Shown piece by piece: positions 52,873-61,770 of a DNA stretch of 62,583 nucleotides (positions are counted from its first letter, which is position 1; each line of letters begins with the position of its first letter). The translations under genes and the position numbers were made by a program. A model generated the notes under the pieces. It worked only from the letters and a program-made list of their open reading frames with translations. It did not search any database and was not told where the DNA came from. The stretch spans positions 1 to 62,583 of the forward strand of contig JAMXLJ010000120.1 in NCBI GenBank assembly GCA_024281095.1, written 5' to 3'. The DNA is from Acidimicrobiia bacterium (GTDB lineage: Bacteria; Actinomycetota; Acidimicrobiia; IMCC26256; JAMXLJ01).

Positions 52873-55800
52873 TCACGACCGCAGGATGACGCCCCGGTAG
52901 CCGTCGCGGAAACCGGCGCCGTGCAGCGCGTCGAGCGCATCCGATTCGCGCACCGGCACACCATCGACCCGTTGGATCTCGAGCTGCCGCAGCCGCCCGT
53001 CCTTCACCAGCCGCGCCAGTGCGTCGACCCAACCGTGCGCGGTGTCGCCCGCCGGGAAGCGCAGCACGGCGCGGCCGCCCCGTTCGAGGAAGGCGACGGG
53101 AGCGCCGCGTCGAAGCACCACGAACGCCCCGGCGCTGCGGCTGGGCCGCCCCGCGTCGGTGGTGGACTCGGGCCAGGGCAGTGCCGCGCCGTAGGGCTGG
53201 GCCGGGTCGGTGGCGGCCAGCACCAACAACTCGGGCTCGTGGCCGGCATCGGCGACGTGCGCAACGTCGAGGGGGCCGTCGAGGGGCTCGACCGGCTCGG
53301 GCTCGTCGCGCAACGCACGCAACCGGTCGACCGCGCCAGGGAGCGCGAACTGGGCGGCACCGAGGCCGGCGACGAAGTAGCCGCGACGAACGCGGCCCGA
53401 CTCCTCGAGCGCGCGCAGCACCGGGTACACGCCCGCGAAGCCGCCCGCGACCCCCTCGCCGCGCGCCGCCTCGCGCGTGAGCACGCCGTGGCGCTCGAGC
53501 AACTGCAGGGCCACGGCGTGCACGCGCTCGGTGTCCGCGGGTTCCCCGCCGCCGATACCCGTGCGGAGCGGCGCCACCAGCGACCAGCGCCCCGCACCGG
53601 CCGGCGGCCCCATGCGGGTGAGCCTTCCCGGCCGCGGGCGACGGCTCCCGCCCGCACGCGACGTCCGCCGGGCTCTCCCGAGCACCGCGCGCAGCGGCCC
53701 GAAGCCGTCGTTGGTGACCTCGCCCGACCACACCAGGTCCCACAGCGCGGCAAGGACGGCCCGTTCGTCGGTGACGCGGGTGGCGGCGCCGACCGCGGCG
53801 AGGACGTCGATCCAGAACGATGCGCCCGCGCGCGCGAGGTGGGCCCGGATCGCGTCGTGCACGTCGCCCTCGGGCGGGTCGACGACGCCGGGGAGCAACA
53901 GCGATGCCCGGTCGCGGAAGGCGAGCACGATGCGACCGTCGTCGGGCCCGATCGCGCCCGCACCGGCCCACACGATCTCGCCCGCGGCCGCGAGCTCGTC
54001 GAGCATCGTGGCGCGGTAGCCCTGCACGCGCGCCGGCAGCACGTCGGTTTCGAGGGACGACGCGGGGATCGACGCGCCCTGCAGGATCGCGAGCGCGTCC
54101 GCGAGCGCGTCGATGCCGTGATGTCCGGCGCCGATCCCGTGCCAGGCCGGAAGGAACCGCGCCAGCGCCGCCGGGTCGACGGGTTCGACCTCGCGGCGAA
54201 GCGCGGCGAGCGAACGGCGCCGCAACCGGCGCAGCACGTCGACGTCGCACCACTCACGTTCCATACCGCCGGGTCGGAACTCGCCTTCGACGACACGGCC
54301 GTCGGCCTCGAGCGCCTGCAACGCCTCGCGGACGCGGGTCGCGTCGAGACCGAAGCGCGCGGCGACGTCGCCGGTGGTGAACGGCGTGTGCGTGCGCGCG
54401 AACCGGCCGATGAGCGAGCGCAACGGCTCCGGTTGTGGATCGGTGTAGGCGGCAGGAAGTCCGGGTGGGATCGCGGCACCGAGCGCGTCGCGGTAGCGCG
54501 CCGCGTCCTCGGCGGCGGCGATGCGTGACTCGCCGGCGACGCTCACGCGTATCGCCCGGCGCCCCTGGACGAGCTCGTCGATCCACCCGGTCGGGTCGTG
54601 CTCGCTGCGCGCGTCGAGCTCGACGGCGGAGAGATCGCCGAGCGTGCGCAGGATGTCGTGCAGCTCGTCGACATTCCGCGCTCGCCGGCCGTCGGACAGG
54701 TGCTGGAGGTGCAACTCGAGATCGGCGAGCGCTTCGGGATCGATGAGCTCACGCAGCTCCTCCGCGCCCAGCAGGTCGCGCAGGAGATCGCGGTCGAGTG
54801 CGAGCGCGGCGGCGCGCCGTTCGGCGAGCGGGGCGTCGCCTTCGTACATGTACGCGGCGATCCAACCGAACAGCAACGACTGCGCGAACGGTGATGCCTG
54901 GCGCGTCTCGACCGGCACCATGCGCACCCGCCGCGACCGCAGATCGCCGAGCACCTCGCGGAGCGCGGGCAGATCGAACACGTCGCGCAGACATTCACGC
55001 GTCGTCTCGAGCAAGATCGGGAACGACGGGTGACGTGACGCCACGCCGAGCAGGTCTGCGGCGCGCTGGCGTTGCTGCCACAGCGGGGTGCGGCTCCCGG
55101 GCCGCCGCTTCGGGAGAAGGAGCGCGCGCCCGGCCGCCTCACGGAAACGCGACGCAAACAGCGCGGTGCCCGGCAGGCGCGACACCACCAGCTCCTCGAC
55201 GTCTTCCGGGTCGATCGTGAGCACGTCGAGTGGTATGGAGTCGACCGCTTCGGGAAGCCGTACGACGATGCCGTCGTCGCTCCACAGCACCTGGACCTCG
55301 ACGCCGAGCCGCTCGGTGAGACGGGTCTCCAGGGCGAGGGCCCAGGGCGCGTGCACACGCGAGCCGAAGGGCGTGAGGACGCACATGCGCCAGTCGCCGA
55401 TCTCGTCGGGGAACCGCTCGACGACGATGGTCCGGTCGTCGGGGAGCACGCCCGTCGCCTCGGCCTGTTCGTCGAGATAGCCGACGAGGTTCCCTGCGGC
55501 CCACTCGTCGAGGTTGAACTCGTCACGCAGGCGCGCGACCGCCTCGCCCTTCGGTGCCGCATGGACCTCGCGTACGACGGCGCCGATCGCGCGGCCGAGC
55601 TCGAGCGGACGCCCGGGCCGGTCGCCGTGCCAGAACGGCATCTTTCCCGGCTCGCCCGGTGCGGGCAGCACCACCACCCGGTCGTGCGTGATCTGGTCGA
55701 TGCGCCACGTGGATGCGCCGAGGACGAAGGTCTCGCCGGGCCGGCTCTCGTAGACCATCTCTTCGTCGAGCTCACCGACGCGGGTGCCGTCGGGGAGGAA

Positions 55801-57381
55801 GACGCCGAACAGGCCGCGATCGGGGATCGTGCCCCCGTTCGTGACCGCGACCCGCTGCGCGCCGTCGCGGCCCCGCACCCGGCCGTGCACGCGGTCCCAA
55901 ACGATGCGAGGCCGCAGCTCTGCGAATTCGTCGGACGGGTACCGGCCCGCGAGCAGGTCGAGCACGGCGACGAACGCTTCGCGCGAGAGCTCGGAAAAGT
56001 TCGCGCTGCGCCGCACCAGCGCGAACAGCTGGTCGAAATCCCATTCGTCGAGCGCGCACGCGGCGACGATCTGCTGAGCGAGCACGTCGACCGGATTCCG
56101 GGGATAGCGCGTCTCCTCGATGAGACCGTCGCGCATGCGCCGCACCACGACCGCGGATTCGAGGAGATCACCGCGGTACTTCGGGAAGATCTTGCCCCGG
56201 CTCGGCTCGCCAACCTGGTGGCCGGCCCGGCCGATGCGCTGGAGACCTCGTGCCACCGACCCGGGCGACTCCACCTGCACGACGAGGTCGACCGCCCCCA
56301 TGTCGATGCCGAGCTCGAGGCTGCTCGTGGCCACGAGCGCGCGCAGCCGGCCCGCCTTGAGGTCGTCTTCGATGGTGAGCCGTTGCTCGCGCGCGAGCGA
56401 ACCGTGGTGGGCCTTCACGAGCTCGGGTCGCCCGGAATCGGGCCCACAGCCGGCGAGCTCGTTGAGCTGCGCGGCGAGGCGCTCGGCGAGACGGCGCGCG
56501 TTCACGAACACGAGCGTGCTGCGATGGGCCTCGATGAGCTCGAGCAGACGCGGGTGCACGTGCGGCCAGATGCTGGCGCGCGGCGTCGCCGCGGCCGCGG
56601 GCCCGCTCACGGGCTCGGGCAGCTCCTTGCCGAGCTGGCCCATGTCCTCGATCGGAACGACGACCTCGACGTCGAGCGGCTTGCGCACGCCGGCGTCGAC
56701 GACGGTGACATTGCGCGGGCGCCCGCTCGTATCGAAGCCACCGAGGAACCGGGCAATCTCGTCGAGCGGTCGTTGGGTCGCGGAGAGACCGATGCGTTGC
56801 GGCGGCCGCTGCGTGATCTCCTCGAGCCGTTCGAGACTGAGAGCGAGGTGTGCGCCGCGCTTCGTGCCCGCCACCGCGTGGATCTCGTCGACGATCACCG
56901 TCTCGACCCATCGCAATGTGTCGCGCGCTCGCGACGTGAGCATCAGGTAGAGCGACTCGGGCGTGGTGATCAACACGTCGGGCGGTGTGCGAACGAGCGA
57001 TTGACGCTCCTGCGACGACGTGTCGCCCGTGCGCATCGCCACCGACACGTCGGAAAGACGCTCGCCCCGGCGCTGCGCCGCGAGGCCGATCCCCGCGAGC
57101 GGTGCCCGCAGGTTCTTCTCGACGTCGACCGCGAGCGCCTTCAGCGGCGAGACGTACAGGACCCGGGTGCGTTCCTTGGCGGGCGGTGTGGGCCGGGTGA
57201 CGAGGCGGTCGATGGCCCAGAGGAAGGCGGCGAGCGTCTTGCCCGACCCGGTGGGAGCGAGCACGAGCGTGTGGTCGCCCGCCGCGATCGCGGGCCAGCC
57301 CTGCGACTGCGCGGGCGTCGGTTCGGGGAAGCTGGTGGAGAACCACTCCCGGACGGGGCCTGAGAAGGCGTCCAGAGCCAT
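52873..57381 (-). CDS. lhr: Lhr-type large DNA helicase
   Basis: 1502 residues, the full Lhr length. The helicase core has Q-motif-like PTPAQSQGWP, Walker A APTGSGKTLAAFLW (Lys48), DEIH box in VIVDEIHAVAGTKRGAHL and motif VI QRIGRAGHQ. It continues through the winged helix and the Lhr-specific C-terminal domains, ending in RESDALDALHGAGFRDGYRG. It is a 3'-5' DNA-repair translocase, mitomycin-C-inducible in mycobacteria. ATG 57381 is preceded by TACCTT, 7 nt upstream, so the mRNA is probably leaderless. Paired with the nei-type gene. Confidence 0.95.
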   Translation of the reverse strand: MALDAFSGPVREWFSTSFPEPTPAQSQGWPAIAAGDHTLVLAPTGSGKTLAAFLWAIDRLVTRPTPPAKERTRVLYVSPLKALAVDVEKNLRAPLAGIGLAAQRRGERLSDVSVAMRTGDTSSQERQSLVRTPPDVLITTPESLYLMLTSRARDTLRWVETVIVDEIHAVAGTKRGAHLALSLERLEEITQRPPQRIGLSATQRPLDEIARFLGGFDTSGRPRNVTVVDAGVRKPLDVEVVVPIEDMGQLGKELPEPVSGPAAAATPRASIWPHVHPRLLELIEAHRSTLVFVNARRLAERLAAQLNELAGCGPDSGRPELVKAHHGSLAREQRLTIEDDLKAGRLRALVATSSLELGIDMGAVDLVVQVESPGSVARGLQRIGRAGHQVGEPSRGKIFPKYRGDLLESAVVVRRMRDGLIEETRYPRNPVDVLAQQIVAACALDEWDFDQLFALVRRSANFSELSREAFVAVLDLLAGRYPSDEFAELRPRIVWDRVHGRVRGRDGAQRVAVTNGGTIPDRGLFGVFLPDGTRVGELDEEMVYESRPGETFVLGASTWRIDQITHDRVVVLPAPGEPGKMPFWHGDRPGRPLELGRAIGAVVREVHAAPKGEAVARLRDEFNLDEWAAGNLVGYLDEQAEATGVLPDDRTIVVERFPDEIGDWRMCVLTPFGSRVHAPWALALETRLTERLGVEVQVLWSDDGIVVRLPEAVDSIPLDVLTIDPEDVEELVVSRLPGTALFASRFREAAGRALLLPKRRPGSRTPLWQQRQRAADLLGVASRHPSFPILLETTRECLRDVFDLPALREVLGDLRSRRVRMVPVETRQASPFAQSLLFGWIAAYMYEGDAPLAERRAAALALDRDLLRDLLGAEELRELIDPEALADLELHLQHLSDGRRARNVDELHDILRTLGDLSAVELDARSEHDPTGWIDELVQGRRAIRVSVAGESRIAAAEDAARYRDALGAAIPPGLPAAYTDPQPEPLRSLIGRFARTHTPFTTGDVAARFGLDATRVREALQALEADGRVVEGEFRPGGMEREWCDVDVLRRLRRRSLAALRREVEPVDPAALARFLPAWHGIGAGHHGIDALADALAILQGASIPASSLETDVLPARVQGYRATMLDELAAAGEIVWAGAGAIGPDDGRIVLAFRDRASLLLPGVVDPPEGDVHDAIRAHLARAGASFWIDVLAAVGAATRVTDERAVLAALWDLVWSGEVTNDGFGPLRAVLGRARRTSRAGGSRRPRPGRLTRMGPPAGAGRWSLVAPLRTGIGGGEPADTERVHAVALQLLERHGVLTREAARGEGVAGGFAGVYPVLRALEESGRVRRGYFVAGLGAAQFALPGAVDRLRALRDEPEPVEPLDGPLDVAHVADAGHEPELLVLAATDPAQPYGAALPWPESTTDAGRPSRSAGAFVVLRRGAPVAFLERGGRAVLRFPAGDTAHGWVDALARLVKDGRLRQLEIQRVDGVPVRESDALDALHGAGFRDGYRGVILRS

Positions 57382-57388
57382 GTCACCC

Positions 57389-57394
57389 AAGGTA
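57389..57394 (-). promoter_or_regulatory. -10 element, leaderless, for lhr
   Basis: On the minus strand TACCTT is followed by 7 nt and the ATG at 57381. It argues against the TTG at 57390 as the start. Confidence 0.5.
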
Positions 57395-57427
57395 CCGGCT
57401 GGGTGTGACGACGATCCGCGGAGAATT

Positions 57428-58495
57428 TCAGCGCCGCATGCGGGCGCGCAGCCTCCTCAGCGGCTCGGTGAGCCTCCACGACAGGGTGTCGCGCATCGCC
57501 GCGAGCTCCGCACGGAGCCGTTCCACCTCCAGCGCGACATCGGTGCTGCGTGTCTCCGCCTCTTTCGCAGCCAGGCTCGTGCCGTCCTCGTCGGGTTCCG
57601 CGAGCGGGACGGGCGGCGGTGTCTCCAGCCCCCGCTCCTCGACACGGTCGCGGGCGGGTGAATCATCGAAGAGGCACAGCAGATCGTGCACAGGTCGCAC
57701 CGTCGCGTTGGCTTCGAGGAGCTTCCACGCGTCGGTATCGGAGCGGATGGCCCAGTGCCGCCCCTCCGGCTCGACGACGAAGACATGATCGAAGGTCTGG
57801 CGGATCCTCGCCAGGGCGTCCGCGGGAAGCGTCGACTGGTGCAGCGTGAGCGCGAGGCTCGAGAACTCCATCATCACCGCCGGGCGAAGACGCGCGAGCA
57901 TCTCTGCCGCACCGCTCAGCACCTGCATGTCGTGGCCTTCCGTGTCGATCTTCACGAGATCGACACGGGCCATGCCGCGTGTGAAGTCGTCGAGTCTGAC
58001 CACCGGAACCGTCTCGAACTCGCCCCAGGGTGTGGTGGTCGGATCATCGGGCTGCGGCCCGTGTGCCGAAGCCGCCGTTTCGAGATGGGCACGCAGAACC
58101 GGAGAAGCCCGTTGCACGACGAGGCTCCCGGCCGCGAATTCCCGGTTCACATAGAGCTCGATGGTTCCGCTGACGTCGCCGACCGCCGACTGCACGACCG
58201 TCACGTTGCGAGCCTGGTTCGCGTCGACGTTCTGGCGGAGGTGTCCGACGGTGCGGGTCGCAGGCTCGAACGCGTACACATGTCCTCGTGGCGCCGCCTG
58301 CGACAGCGCGAGCGTGTGCAGGCCGATGTTGGCGCCCACCTCCACGACGACGTCGTCCGGCCCGACGAGCTGCAACAGCAGCGGCAGGACGTCGTCCGTC
58401 CACTCCTCGTCGTCGGCCAAGCGGGTGAAGTACTGGTCCGCGGGATCGCCCGTGACGACGACATGGCGTCCGGCCACGAGGGGACGCCGGTTCAT
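57428..58495 (-). CDS. FkbM-family methyltransferase with C-terminal coiled coil
   Basis: 355 residues. The SAM site DVVVEVGANIGLHTLALSQA and VYAFEPATRTVGHLRQNV, and VDLVKIDTEGHDMQVLSGA with GAAEMLARLRPAVMMEFSS, are FkbM signatures. The last ~40 residues form a coiled coil ending DTLSWRLTEPLRRLR, a tail shared with cell-surface glycan enzymes. So it may methylate a surface sugar or lipid rather than a terpene intermediate. Yet its ATG overlaps the stop of the AtuA partner gene, coupling it to that operon. Confidence 0.85.
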   Translation of the reverse strand: MNRRPLVAGRHVVVTGDPADQYFTRLADDEEWTDDVLPLLLQLVGPDDVVVEVGANIGLHTLALSQAAPRGHVYAFEPATRTVGHLRQNVDANQARNVTVVQSAVGDVSGTIELYVNREFAAGSLVVQRASPVLRAHLETAASAHGPQPDDPTTTPWGEFETVPVVRLDDFTRGMARVDLVKIDTEGHDMQVLSGAAEMLARLRPAVMMEFSSLALTLHQSTLPADALARIRQTFDHVFVVEPEGRHWAIRSDTDAWKLLEANATVRPVHDLLCLFDDSPARDRVEERGLETPPPVPLAEPDEDGTSLAAKEAETRSTDVALEVERLRAELAAMRDTLSWRLTEPLRRLRARMRR

Positions 58496-58875
58496 CCGCG
58501 CAGGATCTCGTCGGCCCACGACACGTCTGGTCGCGGGCGGCGCCGACCGGCGAGCGCGGCCGGCGCATCGATCTCGAGACGCACGAGCGACCCGCCCAGC
58601 GTCTTGCCGAGGTTGTCCGAGCGCAGCGACCGCGGGCCTCCACCGCCGAGCGCGCCATGCATCACGAAGTTCAGGGCCAGCACGTTGCGCGCTTCGTAGC
58701 GGGTGACGCTGCCCCCGACCATCGAACCGAAGTGGGCCTTGACGCGCTCCGGCGTCACCTCCCGCAGGAGCAACTCGTAGGTCTCGTCGTCGTCGGCGAA
58801 CAGCGCGACGTTCGCGATGTCGCCCTTGTCGCCGGCGCGGTACCCGCACAGCTCGCGCAACGGCAGCATCGTCAT
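58492..58875 (-). CDS. AtuA-associated ferredoxin-fold small protein
   Basis: 127 residues, starting MTMLPLRELCGYRAGDKGDI. The motif ARSGDKGD/RAGDKGDIANVAL and FVMHGALGGGGPRSLRSDNL are typical of the small domain that is either fused to or encoded beside AtuA (DUF1446) proteins. ATG 58875 overlaps the AtuA stop. Its biochemical role is not established. Confidence 0.85.
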   Translation of the reverse strand: MTMLPLRELCGYRAGDKGDIANVALFADDDETYELLLREVTPERVKAHFGSMVGGSVTRYEARNVLALNFVMHGALGGGGPRSLRSDNLGKTLGGSLVRLEIDAPAALAGRRRPRPDVSWADEILRG

Positions 58876-60254
58876 GCCGAGACCTCCTCGAGCGCGACGG
58901 TGACGTGCGCGTCGACCAACGACTTGTCGACGAGCGTGGGCCAGATGCCGAGTAGTTCGCTGGGCGAGCCGCCCCCCATCCCGCGGCCCATGCCGGTGAG
59001 TCCTGCCGCGGGGCCCGACAACGAGAGCGGTACGAGCTCGCGCCCGACGAGCGCGGCGATCTTCGGGTCGTCGCAACGCCACGCGACACGCAAGCCGCAC
59101 TCCGGCGGTTCGCACGTGACCGACGGTCGCGGCGAGGTCGGGCCGCCGAGTGCGTCGACGCCCCAGTACTCGAGGCACCACTCCTGCACCGGAAGCGCGG
59201 CCATCTCGACCCGACGCTTGAAGATGGCCGCGGTCGCTTTCGCCTTCTCGTACGCGTCCGGCCAAGAGAACGCGACCCTCGCTTCACCCGACCAACCCGC
59301 GTGATGCGCGAGCAGCATCTTGTACGAGTCGGTCGCGGGCCGGCCGCGCACGTCGGTAACCCGCACGCGGTCGTCGCCGAGGTCCGCGAACGTGGCCGAC
59401 GTGAAGTCGGCGACCACGTCGGGCGAAACGTACGCGGCCGGGTCGTGCACCTCGTACAACAGCTGGTGTCGCACGGTGTCGAAGTCGACCCGCCCACCGG
59501 ATCCGGCCGGCTTCGTGATCACCGCGGTGCCGTCGGCTTCGACGTCGGCGATCGGGTACGGCAGGTCCCACGGGCGGGGGAGATCCCACCAGCGCCCGCT
59601 GAAGTTGCCGCCCGCCGCCTGGCCCGAGCACTCGAGGAGATGGCCGACCAGGGTGCCCGCCGCGAGCCGGTCCCAGTCGTCGAAGGACCAGCCGTGCTCG
59701 AAGACGCAGGGCGCGAGGAACAGCGCCGCGTCGGCGACACGTCCGGTGATGACGATGTCGGCACCCTGGCGCAACGCGTCGACGATGGGACGCGCGCCGA
59801 GGTACGCCGACGCGAACAGCGGCGGCCCGGGGAACTCGTCGAAGGAGGTGCCCGTGTCGGCGTGGGCGAGTGACGCGCCGGCGGCGCGCAGATCCGTGAG
59901 CCGCGTCATCAGATCGTCGCCGAGCACGGTTGCGACCTTCAGGCCGTGCACCCCGTGCTCGCGTGCCGCGTCGATCGCGGCGCGCGCGGCCGCGGTCGGG
60001 TTGATGCCGCCCGCGTTCGTGATGACCTTCGTCTTGCCGTCGGCGATCGCGGGAAGTGCGGCCGCGAGATAGCGCGGCAGGTCGCGGGTGTACCCGCGCG
60101 ACTCGTCGCGTTGGCGGTCCTTCTGGAGGATCGCGAGCGTCAGTTCGGCGAGCGCCTCGAGGCACAGGTAGTCGACGCCGGCGTCGATCAGCGGTCCGAC
60201 CGACGCCGGCGTGTCGCCGTAGAACCCCTGACCGCCGGCAATCTTGACAGTCAT
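58872..60254 (-). CDS. AtuA/DUF1446-family protein
   Basis: 460 residues. It starts VKIAGGQGFYGDTPAS and contains DYLCLEALAELTLAILQKDR, KTKVITNAGGINPTAA, ADIVITGRVADAALFLAPCV and GGRVDFDTVRHQLLYEVHDP, all family blocks. In Pseudomonas the atu locus degrades citronellol-type terpenes, but this family is much wider and the reaction is unproven. The start at 60254 overlaps the amidase stop, and the stop overlaps the small partner gene. Confidence 0.9.
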   Translation of the reverse strand: MTVKIAGGQGFYGDTPASVGPLIDAGVDYLCLEALAELTLAILQKDRQRDESRGYTRDLPRYLAAALPAIADGKTKVITNAGGINPTAAARAAIDAAREHGVHGLKVATVLGDDLMTRLTDLRAAGASLAHADTGTSFDEFPGPPLFASAYLGARPIVDALRQGADIVITGRVADAALFLAPCVFEHGWSFDDWDRLAAGTLVGHLLECSGQAAGGNFSGRWWDLPRPWDLPYPIADVEADGTAVITKPAGSGGRVDFDTVRHQLLYEVHDPAAYVSPDVVADFTSATFADLGDDRVRVTDVRGRPATDSYKMLLAHHAGWSGEARVAFSWPDAYEKAKATAAIFKRRVEMAALPVQEWCLEYWGVDALGGPTSPRPSVTCEPPECGLRVAWRCDDPKIAALVGRELVPLSLSGPAAGLTGMGRGMGGGSPSELLGIWPTLVDKSLVDAHVTVALEEVSA

Positions 60255-61693
60255 GCGTGGACGAACGGGCGGCGGTCGGCCCACGGACGGGCGCGCTCGA
60301 GTTGTCCGGCCACGCGCAGCAACAGGTCCTCGCGTTCACGATCGGCGACGAGCTGCACGCCGATCGGCAGGTTGTCGGCCGCGGACCAGTACAGCGGCAC
60401 CGACATCGCCGGTTGACCGGTGCTGTTGAAGGGCGCGGTGTACGCGGCGAACGGCACGGCGCGGGCCGCGGCTCGGAACAGGTCCTCGGGATCCTGCACG
60501 ACCAGCTCGCCGAGCACGGGCGGCCGTTCGGCGAGCGTCGGCGTGAGCAGCAGGTCGTAACCGTCGTCGGCCCACCACGTCGCCATGCGACGCGTCCACG
60601 CGTGCATCGCGTTGATCGCTCCGAGGTACTGCGCGCCGGTCGTCGCCTTGCCGAGGTCGGCGTACATCCACGTCAACGGCTCGACGTCGACCTGCGTCAC
60701 CTCACGTCCCGCCCGTCGCGCGATCTCCTCGAGGTCGGCCACGACGTTCGCGGAGAAGATCGTCAGGAAGCTCGACATGACGTCTTCGTCGAGCGCCTCC
60801 GGCGACGCCCGCTCCACCGTGTGGCCGAGCGACTCGAGCAGCGCCGCCGCGTCCTCGGCCGCGGCGACGCATTCGGGATCCGTCTCCGCGAGCTCGCTCG
60901 TGGTGCGCAGCCCGATGAGCAGCGGTTCGGGATCGACGTCGACCTCCGCCGCGAACGGCCGGGCCGGCGGCTCGGCGCTGTAGGGGTCGCCGGGCATGCG
61001 CCCGGCGAGGCAGTCGAGTACCGCGGCGCTGTCGCGAACGGAACGGGTCACGACGTGACGGCAGACCAGCCCCGCCCACGCCTCGCCCTGGTCGGGGCCG
61101 AGCGACACCCGCCCGCGCGTGGGCTTCAGGCCGAACAGGCCGCACGCGCTGGCCGGGATCCGAATCGAACCGCCCCCGTCGCCCGCGTGCGCGACGGGCA
61201 CCATGCCGCTGCTGACCGCGGCAGCCGACCCACCGCTCGACCCGCCGGGGCCACGCGTCGTGTTCCACGGGTTGTGCGTGGGCCCGTACGCGAGGGGCTC
61301 CGTCGTGGGCTGCAGACCGAGCTCGGGTGTGTTCGCCTTCCCGACGAACACGAATCCGGCGGCGCGCAGCTTCCCCACGAGATAGGAGTCGTGGTCCTCG
61401 ATCCAGCCAACCGTGCGCAGCAGTTTGTTGCCCCAGTGGCACGGTTCGCCTGCGAGCGCGGCGTCGAGGTCCTTGATGACCATGGGCACGCCGGCGAACG
61501 GCGCGTCGCCCACGGAGTGCGCGTCCTCGCGGGCCCGGTCGAAGCGCTCGTGGATGACCGCGTTGAGCTGCGGGTTGATCTTCTCGATCCGCGCGATCGC
61601 CGCGTCGACCAACTCGAGCGGCGTGGCGTCACCCTTGCGCACGAGGGCGGCTTGCGCGGTGGCGTCGAGGAACGCGAATTCGTCTTCGGTCAT
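60251..61693 (-). CDS. amidase-signature family hydrolase
   Basis: 480 residues. The Ser-cisSer-Lys triad lies in [13 protein letters not shown] (Lys), [16 protein letters not shown] and [15 protein letters not shown] (nucleophile Ser). [15 protein letters not shown] follows. The middle part differs from GatA, so this is a catabolic amidase. AAGGAG lies 6 nt before ATG 61693. It is the first of four overlapping genes (amidase, AtuA, small partner, FkbM), so it may prepare the substrate of AtuA. Confidence 0.9.
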   Translation of the reverse strand: MTEDEFAFLDATAQAALVRKGDATPLELVDAAIARIEKINPQLNAVIHERFDRAREDAHSVGDAPFAGVPMVIKDLDAALAGEPCHWGNKLLRTVGWIEDHDSYLVGKLRAAGFVFVGKANTPELGLQPTTEPLAYGPTHNPWNTTRGPGGSSGGSAAAVSSGMVPVAHAGDGGGSIRIPASACGLFGLKPTRGRVSLGPDQGEAWAGLVCRHVVTRSVRDSAAVLDCLAGRMPGDPYSAEPPARPFAAEVDVDPEPLLIGLRTTSELAETDPECVAAAEDAAALLESLGHTVERASPEALDEDVMSSFLTIFSANVVADLEEIARRAGREVTQVDVEPLTWMYADLGKATTGAQYLGAINAMHAWTRRMATWWADDGYDLLLTPTLAERPPVLGELVVQDPEDLFRAAARAVPFAAYTAPFNSTGQPAMSVPLYWSAADNLPIGVQLVADREREDLLLRVAGQLERARPWADRRPFVHA

Positions 61694-61770
61694 CGTCGCT
61701 CCTTGCCGCTCGATTGGCATCCGACCGTACGACGGCCGGTCACGACCGTCCAACGTGTGCCTCTCGCGTT

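Noticed and set aside
52645-57363. Long open frames on the plus strand opposite lhr and the glycosylase gene, up to 763 codons
   Set aside because: They are Arg/Ala/Pro-rich, have no domain features and lie antisense to a full-length Lhr helicase with all motifs. Typical false frames in high-GC DNA.
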